Shown in pieces: positions 45,595 through 54,075 of a stretch of DNA of 64,000 nucleotides. Both the position numbers and the translations under genes were made by a program. This DNA is from Dolichospermum compactum NIES-806. Lineage in GTDB: Bacteria; Cyanobacteriota; Cyanobacteriia; Cyanobacteriales; Nostocaceae. The stretch covers positions 841,568-905,567 of the forward strand of contig NZ_AP018316.1 in the NCBI RefSeq assembly GCF_002368115.1, read 5' to 3'. Numbering within the stretch: position 1 is the stretch's first letter; each line of letters begins with the position of its first letter. Under the pieces are notes generated by a model, which was not told the origin of the DNA, did not search any database, and saw only the letters and a list, made by a program, of their open reading frames with translations.

Positions 45595-45972
45595 TTGTTA
45601 AATCAAATCAACGCATCCGATTTGCTTGTTGGTTTATCTGATCAACAACAAGAAGTAGTGACTGGTGGGGCTGACTTTGAACTAGCTGCTAGTAACTATG
45701 CTAACAAGGGATCGCTCTTAATGGGATCAAGCGTATCCGGTCCTCAAGGTAGCAGTGCTACTTCCGCAGGTAAGTCTAATACCATCCTGACTGCGGGACA
45801 AGATTTCTTAGGTTTAGGTGCAGAGCTTCCTGCTGGTGTCGGAGCTTTAGGTCCAGCCGTATTACCAAGCGACGGTGGCGGTGGCGGCGGTGGTGCTGCA
45901 CCTGCAATTGCCACTCCATTACCTCTACCTCTAGTTGCAAACTCAGGTGGAACGGGAGCGATTCTTGCCTAA
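45595..45972 (+). CDS. CTB-type bacteriocin precursor 1, Gly/Ala/Ser-rich core
   Basis: 125 residues from a TTG at 45595. The TTG is chosen because TGAGGCTAATAATT-TTG aligns base for base with TGAGGCTAACAATC-ATG of the precursor at 51133. The leader NQINASDLLVGLSDQQQEVV ends in TGG, the double-glycine site; the core (about 100 residues) is rich in Gly, Ser and Ala with a GGGGGGG run. Predicted to be cut and exported by the C39 ABC transporter at 48261. It lies just left of the first MITE copy. Confidence 0.8.
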   Translation: MLNQINASDLLVGLSDQQQEVVTGGADFELAASNYANKGSLLMGSSVSGPQGSSATSAGKSNTILTAGQDFLGLGAELPAGVGALGPAVLPSDGGGGGGGAAPAIATPLPLPLVANSGGTGAILA

Positions 45973-45973
45973 G

Positions 45974-45993
45974 TATGGGCTAGTAAGCCCATA
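45974..45993 (+). terminator. Hairpin after precursor 1
   Basis: TATGGGCT-AGTA-AGCCCATA, a perfect 8-bp stem, starts one base after the precursor stop. A T7 run lies 16 bp further on, so it is a plausible transcript end, though not contiguous with the T-run. Confidence 0.5.
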
Positions 45994-46015
45994 ACAATAC
46001 CTGCGCCATTTTTTT

Positions 46016-46107
46016 GTAGGTTGGGTTGAGCGGAGCAAAACCCAACGCACTTGTTAGGTTTCAATGCTATTGATCCGTGAACGTAAATGTTCCACAATCC
46101 AACCTAC
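46016..46107. repeat. GTAGGTTGGGTT...CAACCTAC interspersed repeat
   Basis: Inverted ends GTAGGTTGG and CCAACCTAC enclose AGCGGAGCAAAACCCAACGC and a variable centre. Same family as 14807-14904. It lies between precursor 1 and the first MITE-like copy. Confidence 0.7.
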
Positions 46108-46173
46108 AAATCAAGGTTTTTTCAATTTGGCAAAAATATTGCTATAAGTTTCCTAATTTCCAAGCAGGACTCA

Positions 46174-46289
46174 ACTAGTACGGCAGAGGGGAACTGAAAA
46201 TAAATAACAAAAACATCACCAAAGCAAATTACGCCAGCTTTTTAGAGATTTTTAATGGTTAGTTATTTTCGCCGCTCTCCATTGCTAGT
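46174..46289. mobile_element. MITE-like element, copy A (116 bp)
   Basis: The left end ACTAGTACGGCAGAGGGGAA is an imperfect inverted repeat of the right end (reverse complement ACTAGCAATGGAGAGCGGCG), the similarity extending about 40 bp per arm. The right half, from CAGCTTTTT through TTTTTAATGG, aligns directly with the element at 52533-52645. No coding capacity. The remaining gap to the HlyD gene (46290-46635) shows nothing else clear. Confidence 0.75.
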
Positions 46290-46635
46290 CAACAACTTTT
46301 TTAGACAATAACGGGGGTTAGAGGAGATGAGAATAACTTGCTCAACGTAAGTGAGGACTTTGAGAAAGTTTGATTTTTCTCCCCTATTTTCTTCACGGTT
46401 AATCCGCTTCAAAGATTTGAGAAAGGCAATTCCCACAACTAGGGCATAACTATCTCTAACCCCTTCACTAAATTATAACCGATGATCAAATTAATTTTCA
46501 CAATGTGAATAGAGAAATTTAATTGTTTTTATTTCTGTCAATTTATTACCTAAGATAGTTACTTTGCCGCTGCATGGTAGTAGTAACTTCTATCTTAGGT
46601 GAGACTATTTTAGTCCTAATCAAAGGTGTAATACC

Positions 46636-48144
46636 GTGAACTCCTTACAGAGTCAAAATAACAATTCTCCCTATAATTTAAATAACTCGACTACAGAGGA
46701 TTTGCATATACTAGAAGCTAATGAGTTTCTCCCCCATATCGGTAAATGGATTCATATCGGTGGGGGGGTAATGATTAGTATGTTTGTAGTGGCTGTGAGT
46801 CTTACTTCTGTTCTCTATTACAACATCACAGTTAAAGTCCCTGCAACTATCCGACCATTGGGAGAATTACGGTTAGTTGAATCTGCAATGACTGGAACTG
46901 TCAAAAGAATTGTCGTCAAAGAAGATCAGCTAGTAAATAAGGGAGAAATCATTGCTTATATTGATGACTCCCAATTGCAATCTCAAAAAAGACAACTGCA
47001 AAATACTATCGAGCAGAATCAATTACAACTTATTCAAATTGATGCTCAAATTAATCAAATCAATACTCAAATAATTGCTCAAATCAACTTAAATAACCGC
47101 ACCATTGTAGCTGCACAGGCTGAATTAAATGGAACTGAACGCAACTATAAAGATCAGCAAATTAAAGCCAGTACAGAAATGATGCAAGCTCAAATAGCGA
47201 TAACTTTAGCAAAAGAGCAACTAGCGAGATTACAAAAAGAAAAGGTATTAATAGCCACTGTACAAGAAGCAGAAGCAGGTTTAAAGCTGGCTATATTACA
47301 GCGCGATCGCTTGGAAAATATAGTTGCATCAGGAGCAATATCTCGCAATCTAATTGAGGAAAAAGAACAAGCTGTTAAATCGGCTCAAGCTAAATTAGAA
47401 CAAGCTAAATCTACTACTAAGAATCTCCAAGAAGAAAAAGAACAAGCTGTTAAATTAGCTAAAATAAACTTAGAAAAAGCCAAAATTGCCGTTAATCCCA
47501 GTAATGCAAATGTAACGGTGGCTTTGGAAAGAATTAACCAAGAAAAGTCTAAAGGTGAAGGTAATTTAGCCGCTTTAAAAAAAGAGAGAGAGCTATTACT
47601 TCAACAACGGTTAGAATTACAAAAACAACAAATTCGCACTCGTCAAGAATTACAACAAATAGAAAATGAGTTGAATAAAAGTGTAATTCGCTCCCCAACA
47701 AATGGCACACTAATGCAACTCAAACTTCGCAACCCTGGACAGGTTGTACAACTTAGTGAGGCTCTTGCTCAAATTGCTCCTATGGATGCTCCCTTAATCA
47801 TCAAAGCTCACGTTTCTGCTAAAGATATTGATAAGGTAAAAACAGGTCAAGCAGTTCAAATGCAAGTTTCAGCTTGTCCCTATCCAGACTATGGAACTCT
47901 CAAAGGAATTGTGAAAACAGTTGCCCCTGATATTCTAGCAACTACACAAAATAACTCTATGATCAGCTCACCCCAAGTAGCTAATTACGAAATCAATATT
48001 GAACCACAAAGTCTATTTTTAGGAAAAGGTAATCATTTATGTTATCTCAAATCTGGCATGGAAGGACGTGCTGATATTATTTCCCGTCAAGAAACTGTAC
48101 TACAATTCATCCTCAGAAAAAGCAAATTAATCACCAATTTATAA
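46636..48144 (+). CDS. HlyD family membrane-fusion adaptor
   Basis: 502 residues, GTG start at 46636. One N-terminal membrane helix (GGVMISMFVVAVSLTSVLYY, about 42-61). The first lipoyl half VKVPATIRPLGELRLVESAM, then GTVKRIVVKEDQLVNKGEII, is followed by a long helical hairpin (about 115-350) and the second lipoyl half, then a beta-barrel region with SAKDIDKVKTGQAVQMQVSA. It bridges the inner-membrane C39 ABC transporter encoded 116 bp downstream to an outer-membrane channel not present here. Adaptor for bacteriocin export. Confidence 0.92.
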   Translation: MNSLQSQNNNSPYNLNNSTTEDLHILEANEFLPHIGKWIHIGGGVMISMFVVAVSLTSVLYYNITVKVPATIRPLGELRLVESAMTGTVKRIVVKEDQLVNKGEIIAYIDDSQLQSQKRQLQNTIEQNQLQLIQIDAQINQINTQIIAQINLNNRTIVAAQAELNGTERNYKDQQIKASTEMMQAQIAITLAKEQLARLQKEKVLIATVQEAEAGLKLAILQRDRLENIVASGAISRNLIEEKEQAVKSAQAKLEQAKSTTKNLQEEKEQAVKLAKINLEKAKIAVNPSNANVTVALERINQEKSKGEGNLAALKKERELLLQQRLELQKQQIRTRQELQQIENELNKSVIRSPTNGTLMQLKLRNPGQVVQLSEALAQIAPMDAPLIIKAHVSAKDIDKVKTGQAVQMQVSACPYPDYGTLKGIVKTVAPDILATTQNNSMISSPQVANYEINIEPQSLFLGKGNHLCYLKSGMEGRADIISRQETVLQFILRKSKLITNL

Positions 48145-48172
48145 TTCAATACATTTCTAAAACCATAGGTTT

Positions 48173-48241
48173 TGTTAGGCGAAAGTACAACCCAACCAAA
48201 GTGTTAATAAAGTGGGGTTTCCTTTTGTCAACCCAACCTAC
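48173..48241. repeat. Degenerate CAACCCAACC repeat in transporter operon
   Basis: GTTAGGCGAAAGTACAACCC and GTCAACCCAACCTAC, a diverged member of the GTAGGTTGGGTT family, fills the gap between the HlyD and ABC exporter genes and gives a spurious N-terminal extension to the latter's frame. Confidence 0.5.
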
Positions 48242-48260
48242 TCAACTCCTCTTACTAATT

Positions 48261-50429
48261 ATGCTTAATATCTTCAAATCTCATCAGAATTATCAGTGTG
48301 TTTTACAGTTAAGCGAAGAAGACTGTGGAGCAGCTTGTTTAGTTTCTATTACCAAACACTATGGACGCTTTTTAAGTATGATTAAAAGTCGAGAAGCTGT
48401 TGGTACTGGGCAATTAGGAACAACATTATTAGGGTTAAAAAGAGGTTCAGAAAATCTTGGTTTTAATGCTAGAGCCGTCAAAGCTTCTCCAGAAATTGTA
48501 GACAGAATTACGGAAATTACATTACCTGCAATTATCCATTGGCAAGGCTATCATTGGGTTGTGTTATATGGTAAAAAAGGAAAAAAATATGTTATTGCTG
48601 ATCCGGCTGTTGGACTTCGTTATCTGACAAAAGAAGAATTAACCAATGCCTGGAATGGGGTAATGCTCTTATTAGAGCCAGATCCAGACCGCTTTTTTGA
48701 ACAACCCCAAGAACAATCAAAAGGTGGGATAACGCGATTTTTTCGCCGCATTTTACCCTATCGTGGGTTGCTAACTCAGGTTTTAATGATTAATATTGTC
48801 CTGGGTTTACTAGCTTTGGGAACTCCTGTTTTAATCCAATTATTAACAGATGATGTTCTCGTGCGTGGAGATGTACAATTACTCACTGTTGTAGTTTCCG
48901 CTGTTGTTGTTATGAGTTTATTTGGTGGAGGTTTACAAGTATTTCAAGCCTTAATGATTTCTCATTTTGGACAAAGATTACAACTAGGTTTAGTTCTAGA
49001 ATTTGGTCGTAAACTTCTGCAATTACCCTTAAATTATTATGAATCCCGTCGAAGTGGGGAAATTACTAGCCGACTACGAGATATTGGAGAAATTAACCAA
49101 TTAGTATCACAGATTGTGATTGTTTTACCTAGTCAGTTTTTTATTGCTTTAATTTCTTTTTCTTTAATGTTATTTTATAGTTGGCAATTGACAATAGCCG
49201 TTTTATTAGTTGCTGGTTTAATGACTGTATCTACTTTACCTTTTTTACCTATTCTGCAACAAAAAACCCGCAGTCTTTTGGTCTTAGGAGCAGAAAACCA
49301 AGGTGTTTTAGTAGAAACATTTAAGGGCGCACAGGTAATTAAAACTACAAATGCTGCTCCTCAATTTTGGGATGAATTTCAAAGTCGGTTTGGTCGTCTG
49401 GCTAATCTGGCTTTTAGCACAGTGCAAATAGCAATTATCAATGGGACTGTCGCTAAAATTATATCTACAATTGGTGGTGTTATCTTGCTGGGAATGGGAA
49501 GTATGTTGGTCATTAAAGGCAATTTAAGTATTGGACAAATGTTAGCTTTTAATGCCTTACAAGTTAATGTTTTAGCTTTGATTAACTCATTAGTTGGTTT
49601 TGTTGATGAATATTTTCGTTCCCAAACGGCAGTTTCTCGACTATTAGAAGTCATTGATGCCACACCGGAAGTAGTAGGAGGAAGTCAAAAACCAACTGCA
49701 CAAATTTCTAGTGTGGCAGATATTAATTGTTCCCATCTCCAATTTCATCATGCAGGTAGAGTTGACTTATTAGATGATTTTTCTCTTCAGCTTCCTGGAG
49801 GAAAAACCATTGCTTTAATTGGTAAATCTGGCTGTGGTAAAAGCACTTTAGCTAAATTATTAGCTGGTTTATATGTCCCAGATTCTGGTAATATTCGCAT
49901 TGGCTTTTTTAATATCCAAGATATTGCTTTAGATTGTTACAGACAACAAGTAGTTTATGTTCCCCAAGAACCTCATTTTTGGAGTCGGACAATTTTGGAA
50001 AACTTCCGTTTGGGTACACCTAATATTTCTTTTGAAGACATAGTTCAAGCTTGCGATATTGCTGATGCTGATGGTTTTATTAGTCAATTACCTAATAAGT
50101 ATCAAACCGTTTTAGGAGAATTTGGCGCAAATCTTTCCGGTGGACAAAGACAAAGATTAGCGATCGCTCGCGGCATTCTCACAAATCCACCTATACTGAT
50201 TTTAGATGAAGCTACAGCCGGATTAGACCCTATGAGTGAAGCTCATGTTCTAGATCGTCTTTTGGAACATCGCATAGGTAAAACCACAATTTTAATTACC
50301 CATCGTCCTAGTGTCATTCATCGTGCTAATTGGATTGTTCTCATCGAAAAAGGTCAAGTCCAAATTCAAGGAACTCCGGAGACATTCCTCTCAAAACCTG
50401 GAGAGCATTTACAGTTTTTAACTGTATAA
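48261..50429 (+). CDS. Peptidase-containing ABC exporter (C39/PCAT) for GG-leader peptides
   Basis: 722 residues from the ATG at 48261; the open frame upstream to 48201 is repeat-derived. N-terminal C39 peptidase: Gln16 and Cys22 in QLSEEDCGAACLVS, His98 in GYHWVVLYG, Asp in IADPAVG. Membrane domain about 170-460. ATPase: Walker A GKSGCGKSTLAKL, signature LSGGQRQRLAIARG, Walker B ILILDEATAGLD, H-loop ITHRPSV. All catalytic residues are present. It should cut precursors after the GG motif and export the core across the inner membrane with the HlyD partner. The substrates are presumably the five GG peptides around it. Confidence 0.95.
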   Translation: MLNIFKSHQNYQCVLQLSEEDCGAACLVSITKHYGRFLSMIKSREAVGTGQLGTTLLGLKRGSENLGFNARAVKASPEIVDRITEITLPAIIHWQGYHWVVLYGKKGKKYVIADPAVGLRYLTKEELTNAWNGVMLLLEPDPDRFFEQPQEQSKGGITRFFRRILPYRGLLTQVLMINIVLGLLALGTPVLIQLLTDDVLVRGDVQLLTVVVSAVVVMSLFGGGLQVFQALMISHFGQRLQLGLVLEFGRKLLQLPLNYYESRRSGEITSRLRDIGEINQLVSQIVIVLPSQFFIALISFSLMLFYSWQLTIAVLLVAGLMTVSTLPFLPILQQKTRSLLVLGAENQGVLVETFKGAQVIKTTNAAPQFWDEFQSRFGRLANLAFSTVQIAIINGTVAKIISTIGGVILLGMGSMLVIKGNLSIGQMLAFNALQVNVLALINSLVGFVDEYFRSQTAVSRLLEVIDATPEVVGGSQKPTAQISSVADINCSHLQFHHAGRVDLLDDFSLQLPGGKTIALIGKSGCGKSTLAKLLAGLYVPDSGNIRIGFFNIQDIALDCYRQQVVYVPQEPHFWSRTILENFRLGTPNISFEDIVQACDIADADGFISQLPNKYQTVLGEFGANLSGGQRQRLAIARGILTNPPILILDEATAGLDPMSEAHVLDRLLEHRIGKTTILITHRPSVIHRANWIVLIEKGQVQIQGTPETFLSKPGEHLQFLTV

Positions 50430-50500
50430 ATGAATATTGTCAAAGTTTTTATCGCCCTATTAATTAACCCAAAGTAGTTACTTATGCAAGGAGTAATAAT

Positions 50501-50827
50501 ATGCCTAAAAATACTCGATTGACTCATTCTCAATTATTTAGATATCTTTCTGATACAGAACAAGAATCTTTAATTGGTGGGCAAATATCTCCTATGTTAG
50601 GTCTATTAGCTGAAAGTAAGTTATTCTTCCAACAAACCGATCTGGAAACTGAAGGAAAAAGTGATTTAAAACTGGCTTCAGGTGATTCTACTTCACAAAC
50701 CACTAAATATAAATTTTCTCAACTCACTATGGCACTTTCTTTCACATTTGGGTTGCTAACAATTATTCCCAGTAGTGATAAATTGAGTAATTTATTACCA
50801 AATCTTCTAAATAATTTGTTTTCATAA
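50501..50827 (+). CDS. Double-glycine-leader hypothetical peptide (precursor 2)
   Basis: 108 residues with a good AAGGAG ribosome site. The leader MPKNTRLTHSQLFRYLSDTE then QESLIGGQ ends in a GG motif but is diverged from the other four precursors (SDTEQESLIGG against STEEQQLLSGG). The mature part contains a hydrophobic helix (LTMALSFTFGLLTIIPSS) and an Asn/Leu-rich tail. It could be a bacteriocin, an immunity protein or a transporter accessory. 72 bp after the exporter gene. Confidence 0.7.
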   Translation: MPKNTRLTHSQLFRYLSDTEQESLIGGQISPMLGLLAESKLFFQQTDLETEGKSDLKLASGDSTSQTTKYKFSQLTMALSFTFGLLTIIPSSDKLSNLLPNLLNNLFS

Positions 50828-51132
50828 AATAGCTGGATTTAAACTTAAATATCTTCTTGTAGAGACAGCTTTATTTTCTGCTCTACATTTTTTGTTGTCT
50901 GAGTTAATAAATAACTTTTTTTAATAAAGAATAGCATTTTCTATTTTCAATTAGGGGAACAAAAGAAAAAACATGAGCTAAAAGAGAGAAATTTATCTAA
51001 ATATATATATGACCTAAGATCAATTTAAACTCTAAAAACTTTATAACTACAGGATCATTTATTTCCCATAATCAATAGTTATAAAAGAAGCATAGGTGTT
51101 ATTCACCTATTCATAAATTGAGGCTAACAATC

Positions 51133-51330
51133 ATGTCATATGAAAATATTAGATCTGATTTACTCGTGGAGTTATCCACAGAAGAACAACAGCTTCTGTC
51201 TGGCGGACAACGACCTGGACGACAACGACCAATAATCTGCACTCGCTATCGTCCCTATAAACGAAGAAGCAAAAAATCTTCTGGGACCGATATTGATATT
51301 GATGTCGACATTGATGATAGTGATTCCTAG
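51133..51330 (+). CDS. CTB-type bacteriocin precursor 3, basic-then-acidic core
   Basis: 65 residues from the ATG at 51133 (MSYENIRSDLLVELSTEEQQ, then LLSGG, cleavage after residue 25). The 40-residue core splits sharply: QRPGRQRPIICTRYRPYKRR and SKKSS are strongly basic, then TDIDIDVDIDDSDS is an alternating Asp/hydrophobic strand. One Cys. The 305-bp gap before it (50828-51132) contains no gene I can support. Confidence 0.85.
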   Translation: MSYENIRSDLLVELSTEEQQLLSGGQRPGRQRPIICTRYRPYKRRSKKSSGTDIDIDVDIDDSDS

Positions 51331-51713
51331 AGATATTAACTGGAATAAACCCACAAATTGGGTAGCCATTTAATTTCAACCTGGCATTTGGGGAAAAAGA
51401 AAGCTGATATAACTAACTCAAAATAATTAATTTTTGGAAGGTTTTGTGTAGTCTCGGATGTTCTCTTTCACATACTATTAATTGAACTCCTATAGACAAC
51501 AATTATCTTTCTCTTTTTCCCCTAATTAAAAGTGCTGATAACGGAAAAGTAACTGCCATTTTTTAATTCATACTTTTAGTTTCTTTATTTATAACTTTAG
51601 GAGAATAAAATCTTCTCAAAATACATTTACAAATAGAAGATAGGATTACACACAGCTAACTATGTTGTTTATTTAAGTGTGTAAAGTTTAACCTATTAAT
51701 TGAGGTAAAAATC

Positions 51714-51911
51714 ATGTCAAATCAAAACATCAAATCTAACTTGCTTGTAGAACTATCCGCAGAAGAACAACAGCTTTTATCTGGAGGATGTTGTCAGTCT
51801 CCCCCTTCCTCTTGTCGTAAACCTAAAAAATGTGGCGGAGACTATGATGAACCTACACCCTATTCCAGAGAAGATAGCTATCCTGATGATAACGGCAACT
51901 GTGATGATTAA
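51714..51911 (+). CDS. CTB-type bacteriocin precursor 4, Cys/Pro-rich core
   Basis: 65 residues. The leader MSNQNIKSNLLVELSAEEQQ then LLSGG is almost identical to that of precursor 3. The core CCQSPPSSCRKPKKCGGDYD and an Asp/Ser/Pro-rich tail ending NCDD hold five cysteines, so disulfides or metal binding are possible. The 383-bp gap before it shows no other gene. A TGAGGTAAAAATC ribosome region precedes the ATG. Confidence 0.85.
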   Translation: MSNQNIKSNLLVELSAEEQQLLSGGCCQSPPSSCRKPKKCGGDYDEPTPYSREDSYPDDNGNCDD

Positions 51912-52276
51912 TACTCTTTCTCAATAAGCAAAATATCTAAGTCGGCTATCTTTGATAGTCTTAGTTTTTCAAAGTTGTCATTATAGGGTGAGGAGAAATT
52001 TGCAGATAAATTCCTTAATATCAAGCATACACAGTATCTTAGCTCTGCGAAAATTCGGGCTTAACTTTCTCCTCTCTCCTTTTTTTAGATAAGGCTTTAA
52101 AATTGTAGTAGTCTGTCTCTAGTCAGAAAATAAATTTATTTATTTTCATCAAAAGATATAAGTTATCAACTAATATTTCTAACTATAGAATCATTAAATT
52201 GATCAAAAATATATTTATAAAAGTAAACATGGTTGTACAAAACCTAGCAAAAAATTAATTGAGTTCAACAATTATT

Positions 52277-52456
52277 ATGTCAAACCAAAATATTCCATCT
52301 CAAAATATCCCATCTGATTTAGTTGTAGAACTATCCGTAGAAGAACAGCAACTTCTATCTGGTGGTCATGGTGGCTGGCGTGGTGGCCGGCATGGTGGCT
52401 GGCATGGTGGCTGGGGTGGTGGCTGGCGTGGTCATCGTCGCCACGGATGGTGGTAA
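52277..52456 (+). CDS. CTB-type bacteriocin precursor 5, Gly/His/Trp/Arg core
   Basis: 59 residues from the ATG at 52277. The leader is five residues longer than its relatives because NQNIPS is duplicated (QNIPSQNIPSDLVVELSVEE, then QQLLSGG). The 29-residue core is HGGWRGGRHGGWHGGWGGGW then RGHRRHGWW: four HGGW/RGGR-type units of only Gly, His, Trp and Arg. It should bind metal or aromatic/nucleic partners; antimicrobial activity is plausible. The 365-bp gap before it holds no other gene. Confidence 0.85.
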   Translation: MSNQNIPSQNIPSDLVVELSVEEQQLLSGGHGGWRGGRHGGWHGGWGGGWRGHRRHGWW

Positions 52457-52532
52457 GTTAGCCTAGGCTACAAAATCAGTCTTAATAGTTTAAAGTTAAT
52501 TTCTCTGAAGTTGCTTTTTTCTGTACTACTGT

Positions 52533-52645
52533 ACTAGTGCCGCCGGGCGTAAATCAATCAACCATTAAAAATTTCTGAAAAGCTTGTGTAATCAGCTTTT
52601 TTTATTTTTAATGGCTGATTTTTAATTCCGCCCTACGGTACTAGT
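52533..52645. mobile_element. MITE-like element, copy B (113 bp)
   Basis: Both ends are ACTAGT. The left arm ACTAGTGCCGCCGGGCGTAA is an imperfect inverted repeat of the right arm (reverse complement ACTAGTACCGTAGGGCGGAA), about 40 bp per arm. The centre CAGCTTTTTTT and the TTTTTAATGG arm match copy A at 46174. Its right end contains the stop codon and last codons of the alpha/beta hydrolase gene. Confidence 0.75.
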
Positions 52646-53526
52646 AGTTCACCAATCCAATCGAGTAAAATCGGATTTACTAACTCAGGAGCTTCATCTT
52701 GAGGACAATGTCCTACACCTTCTAAAGGAATGAACTTTTGAACTTGGGGAAAATTGGCTAACTCTTTACCTAAATTAATAGGTTCCCAAGGGTCAGCCGT
52801 TCCCCATAAAATAATCACTGGACAAGATAATACAGGTAATAAGTCTTCCGGTAAAGGTCCACTAGAATAAGCAGTAAAAGCCAAAAATACAGCCGCAGCC
52901 CCAGGATCTTTGGCCGGTGTCATCAAAATATCAACTAACTCATCTGTTACTGCTTCCCCGTTAGCATAAGCCTGTAAAAGAATATTTTTAACAGTTTTTG
53001 GTTGAGCTAATTGGCTAAAAAAGAAATCACCTACAGACTTAATAGCTAAAAAGTTTTGCAGAATTGGCGCACCAAATCGCTTCAGCCAAGGTAAAGTAAC
53101 GCGTTTGCGATCATGTAATAACCGCAAAGAACAATTTAATAAAGCCGTTCCCAAAGCCATATCTGGATTAATTATTGCAGCTTGCATAGCGACAATACAA
53201 CCAATAGAATTACCTACCAAAAATGCAGGTTCACCCACCACTTCCCGACAAAAATCTGCTACTTGTTCTCCCCAAGTTTCTAAGGTATAGGTAATTTCTC
53301 CTGGTTTGGGTTTAGCTGAACCCCCAAAACCAATTAAATCAATTGCATAAACTCGGCAATTTGCGGCTAAAGCTGGAATATTTTTGCGCCAGTGTCCCCA
53401 GGATGCACCAAAACCATGTATCAGAATTACAGCGGGTCCTGTATTCCCTTGAGTTTGGTAACAAATAGGAAAACCTTGCCAAGTCCAGATTTCTGTAGAA
53501 GTAAATGTCTTTGTATCAGCTTGCAT
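52633..53526 (-). CDS. Alpha/beta-fold hydrolase
   Basis: 297 residues. Alpha/beta hydrolase features: VILIHGFGASWGHWRKNIPAL (oxyanion HG, about 34-54), nucleophile elbow FLVGNSIGCIVAM (GNSIG, Ser ~108), acid in ILWGTADPWEPI (Asp ~240) and catalytic His in LEGVGHCPQDEAPE (~270). Length and layout fit the chloroplast/cyanobacterial epoxide-hydrolase-like or pheophytinase-related group. Substrate not assigned. The last residues (LVP) and stop are encoded by the end of MITE copy B. Confidence 0.9.
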   Translation of the reverse strand: MQADTKTFTSTEIWTWQGFPICYQTQGNTGPAVILIHGFGASWGHWRKNIPALAANCRVYAIDLIGFGGSAKPKPGEITYTLETWGEQVADFCREVVGEPAFLVGNSIGCIVAMQAAIINPDMALGTALLNCSLRLLHDRKRVTLPWLKRFGAPILQNFLAIKSVGDFFFSQLAQPKTVKNILLQAYANGEAVTDELVDILMTPAKDPGAAAVFLAFTAYSSGPLPEDLLPVLSCPVIILWGTADPWEPINLGKELANFPQVQKFIPLEGVGHCPQDEAPELVNPILLDWIGELLVP

Positions 53527-53617
53527 GGGAAATATTATAATGATAATTGATTTTAAAAAAATTAGGGCTTACGCATTGACAAAGTTTTCTAAATATGTAA
53601 TGTGGATTTTATCTCTT

Positions 53618-53680
53618 GTAGGGTGCGTCAGACCCAATAATTTGGTAAAAAACAGATTTCCTCTATCTGACGCACCCTAC
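53618..53680. repeat. 63-bp inverted-repeat element GTAGGGTGCGTCAGA
   Basis: The ends GTAGGGTGCGTCAGA and TCTGACGCACCCTAC are perfect 15-bp inverted repeats around a 33-bp centre, so it folds as a strong hairpin. Such elements are frequent in cyanobacterial intergenic DNA. It sits in the 549-bp gap before the CheB/CheR gene, where I see no other gene. Confidence 0.85.
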
Positions 53681-53787
53681 TCAATAAGTTATTCCCAAAG
53701 CCGAAAACGACGCAATTTCGTTCATTCATATGATGGTAAGTTAGTGAGCGTGCGTAAGAGAACTCCACAAAAAAATGATCCAATTTT

Positions 53788-53845
53788 GTGGGATGGGCAT
53801 CCTGCCCGTCCTTGATGATTAGCGGGCAAGATGCCCGCACCACAA
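53788..53845. repeat. GTGGGATGGGCATC...GATGCCCGCACCAC repeat
   Basis: GTGGGATGGGCATCCTGCCC is inverted against GGGCAAGATGCCCGCACCAC. An imperfect long hairpin of a type common in cyanobacteria. A GGGCTTACGCA motif at 53564 in the same gap resembles the mobile-element end seen at 63971. Confidence 0.75.
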
Positions 53846-54075
53846 GAAATTTTGGGATATTTTTTTAATTGGAAGTCTCACTGGCTTTAGCCGCTGAGAT
53901 TCTGTTGATAGATTTAGATTAGGGAGTACCCAAAGTCCCACTACTTATTCTATATCTTCTCAAAAATAGTTTGTTTATACGTATATCATGAAACCTATAT
54001 GTTGCTAAATTAAATCTAGGAAGGTAAAATTTCCGTTACTCAATTCATATCCCGGACTTTAATCGGGTGCATAGT

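Noticed and set aside
53525..53843. Short ORFs on both strands
   Set aside because: They are read through two inverted-repeat elements (53618-53680 and 53788-53845) and have no homology-like features.
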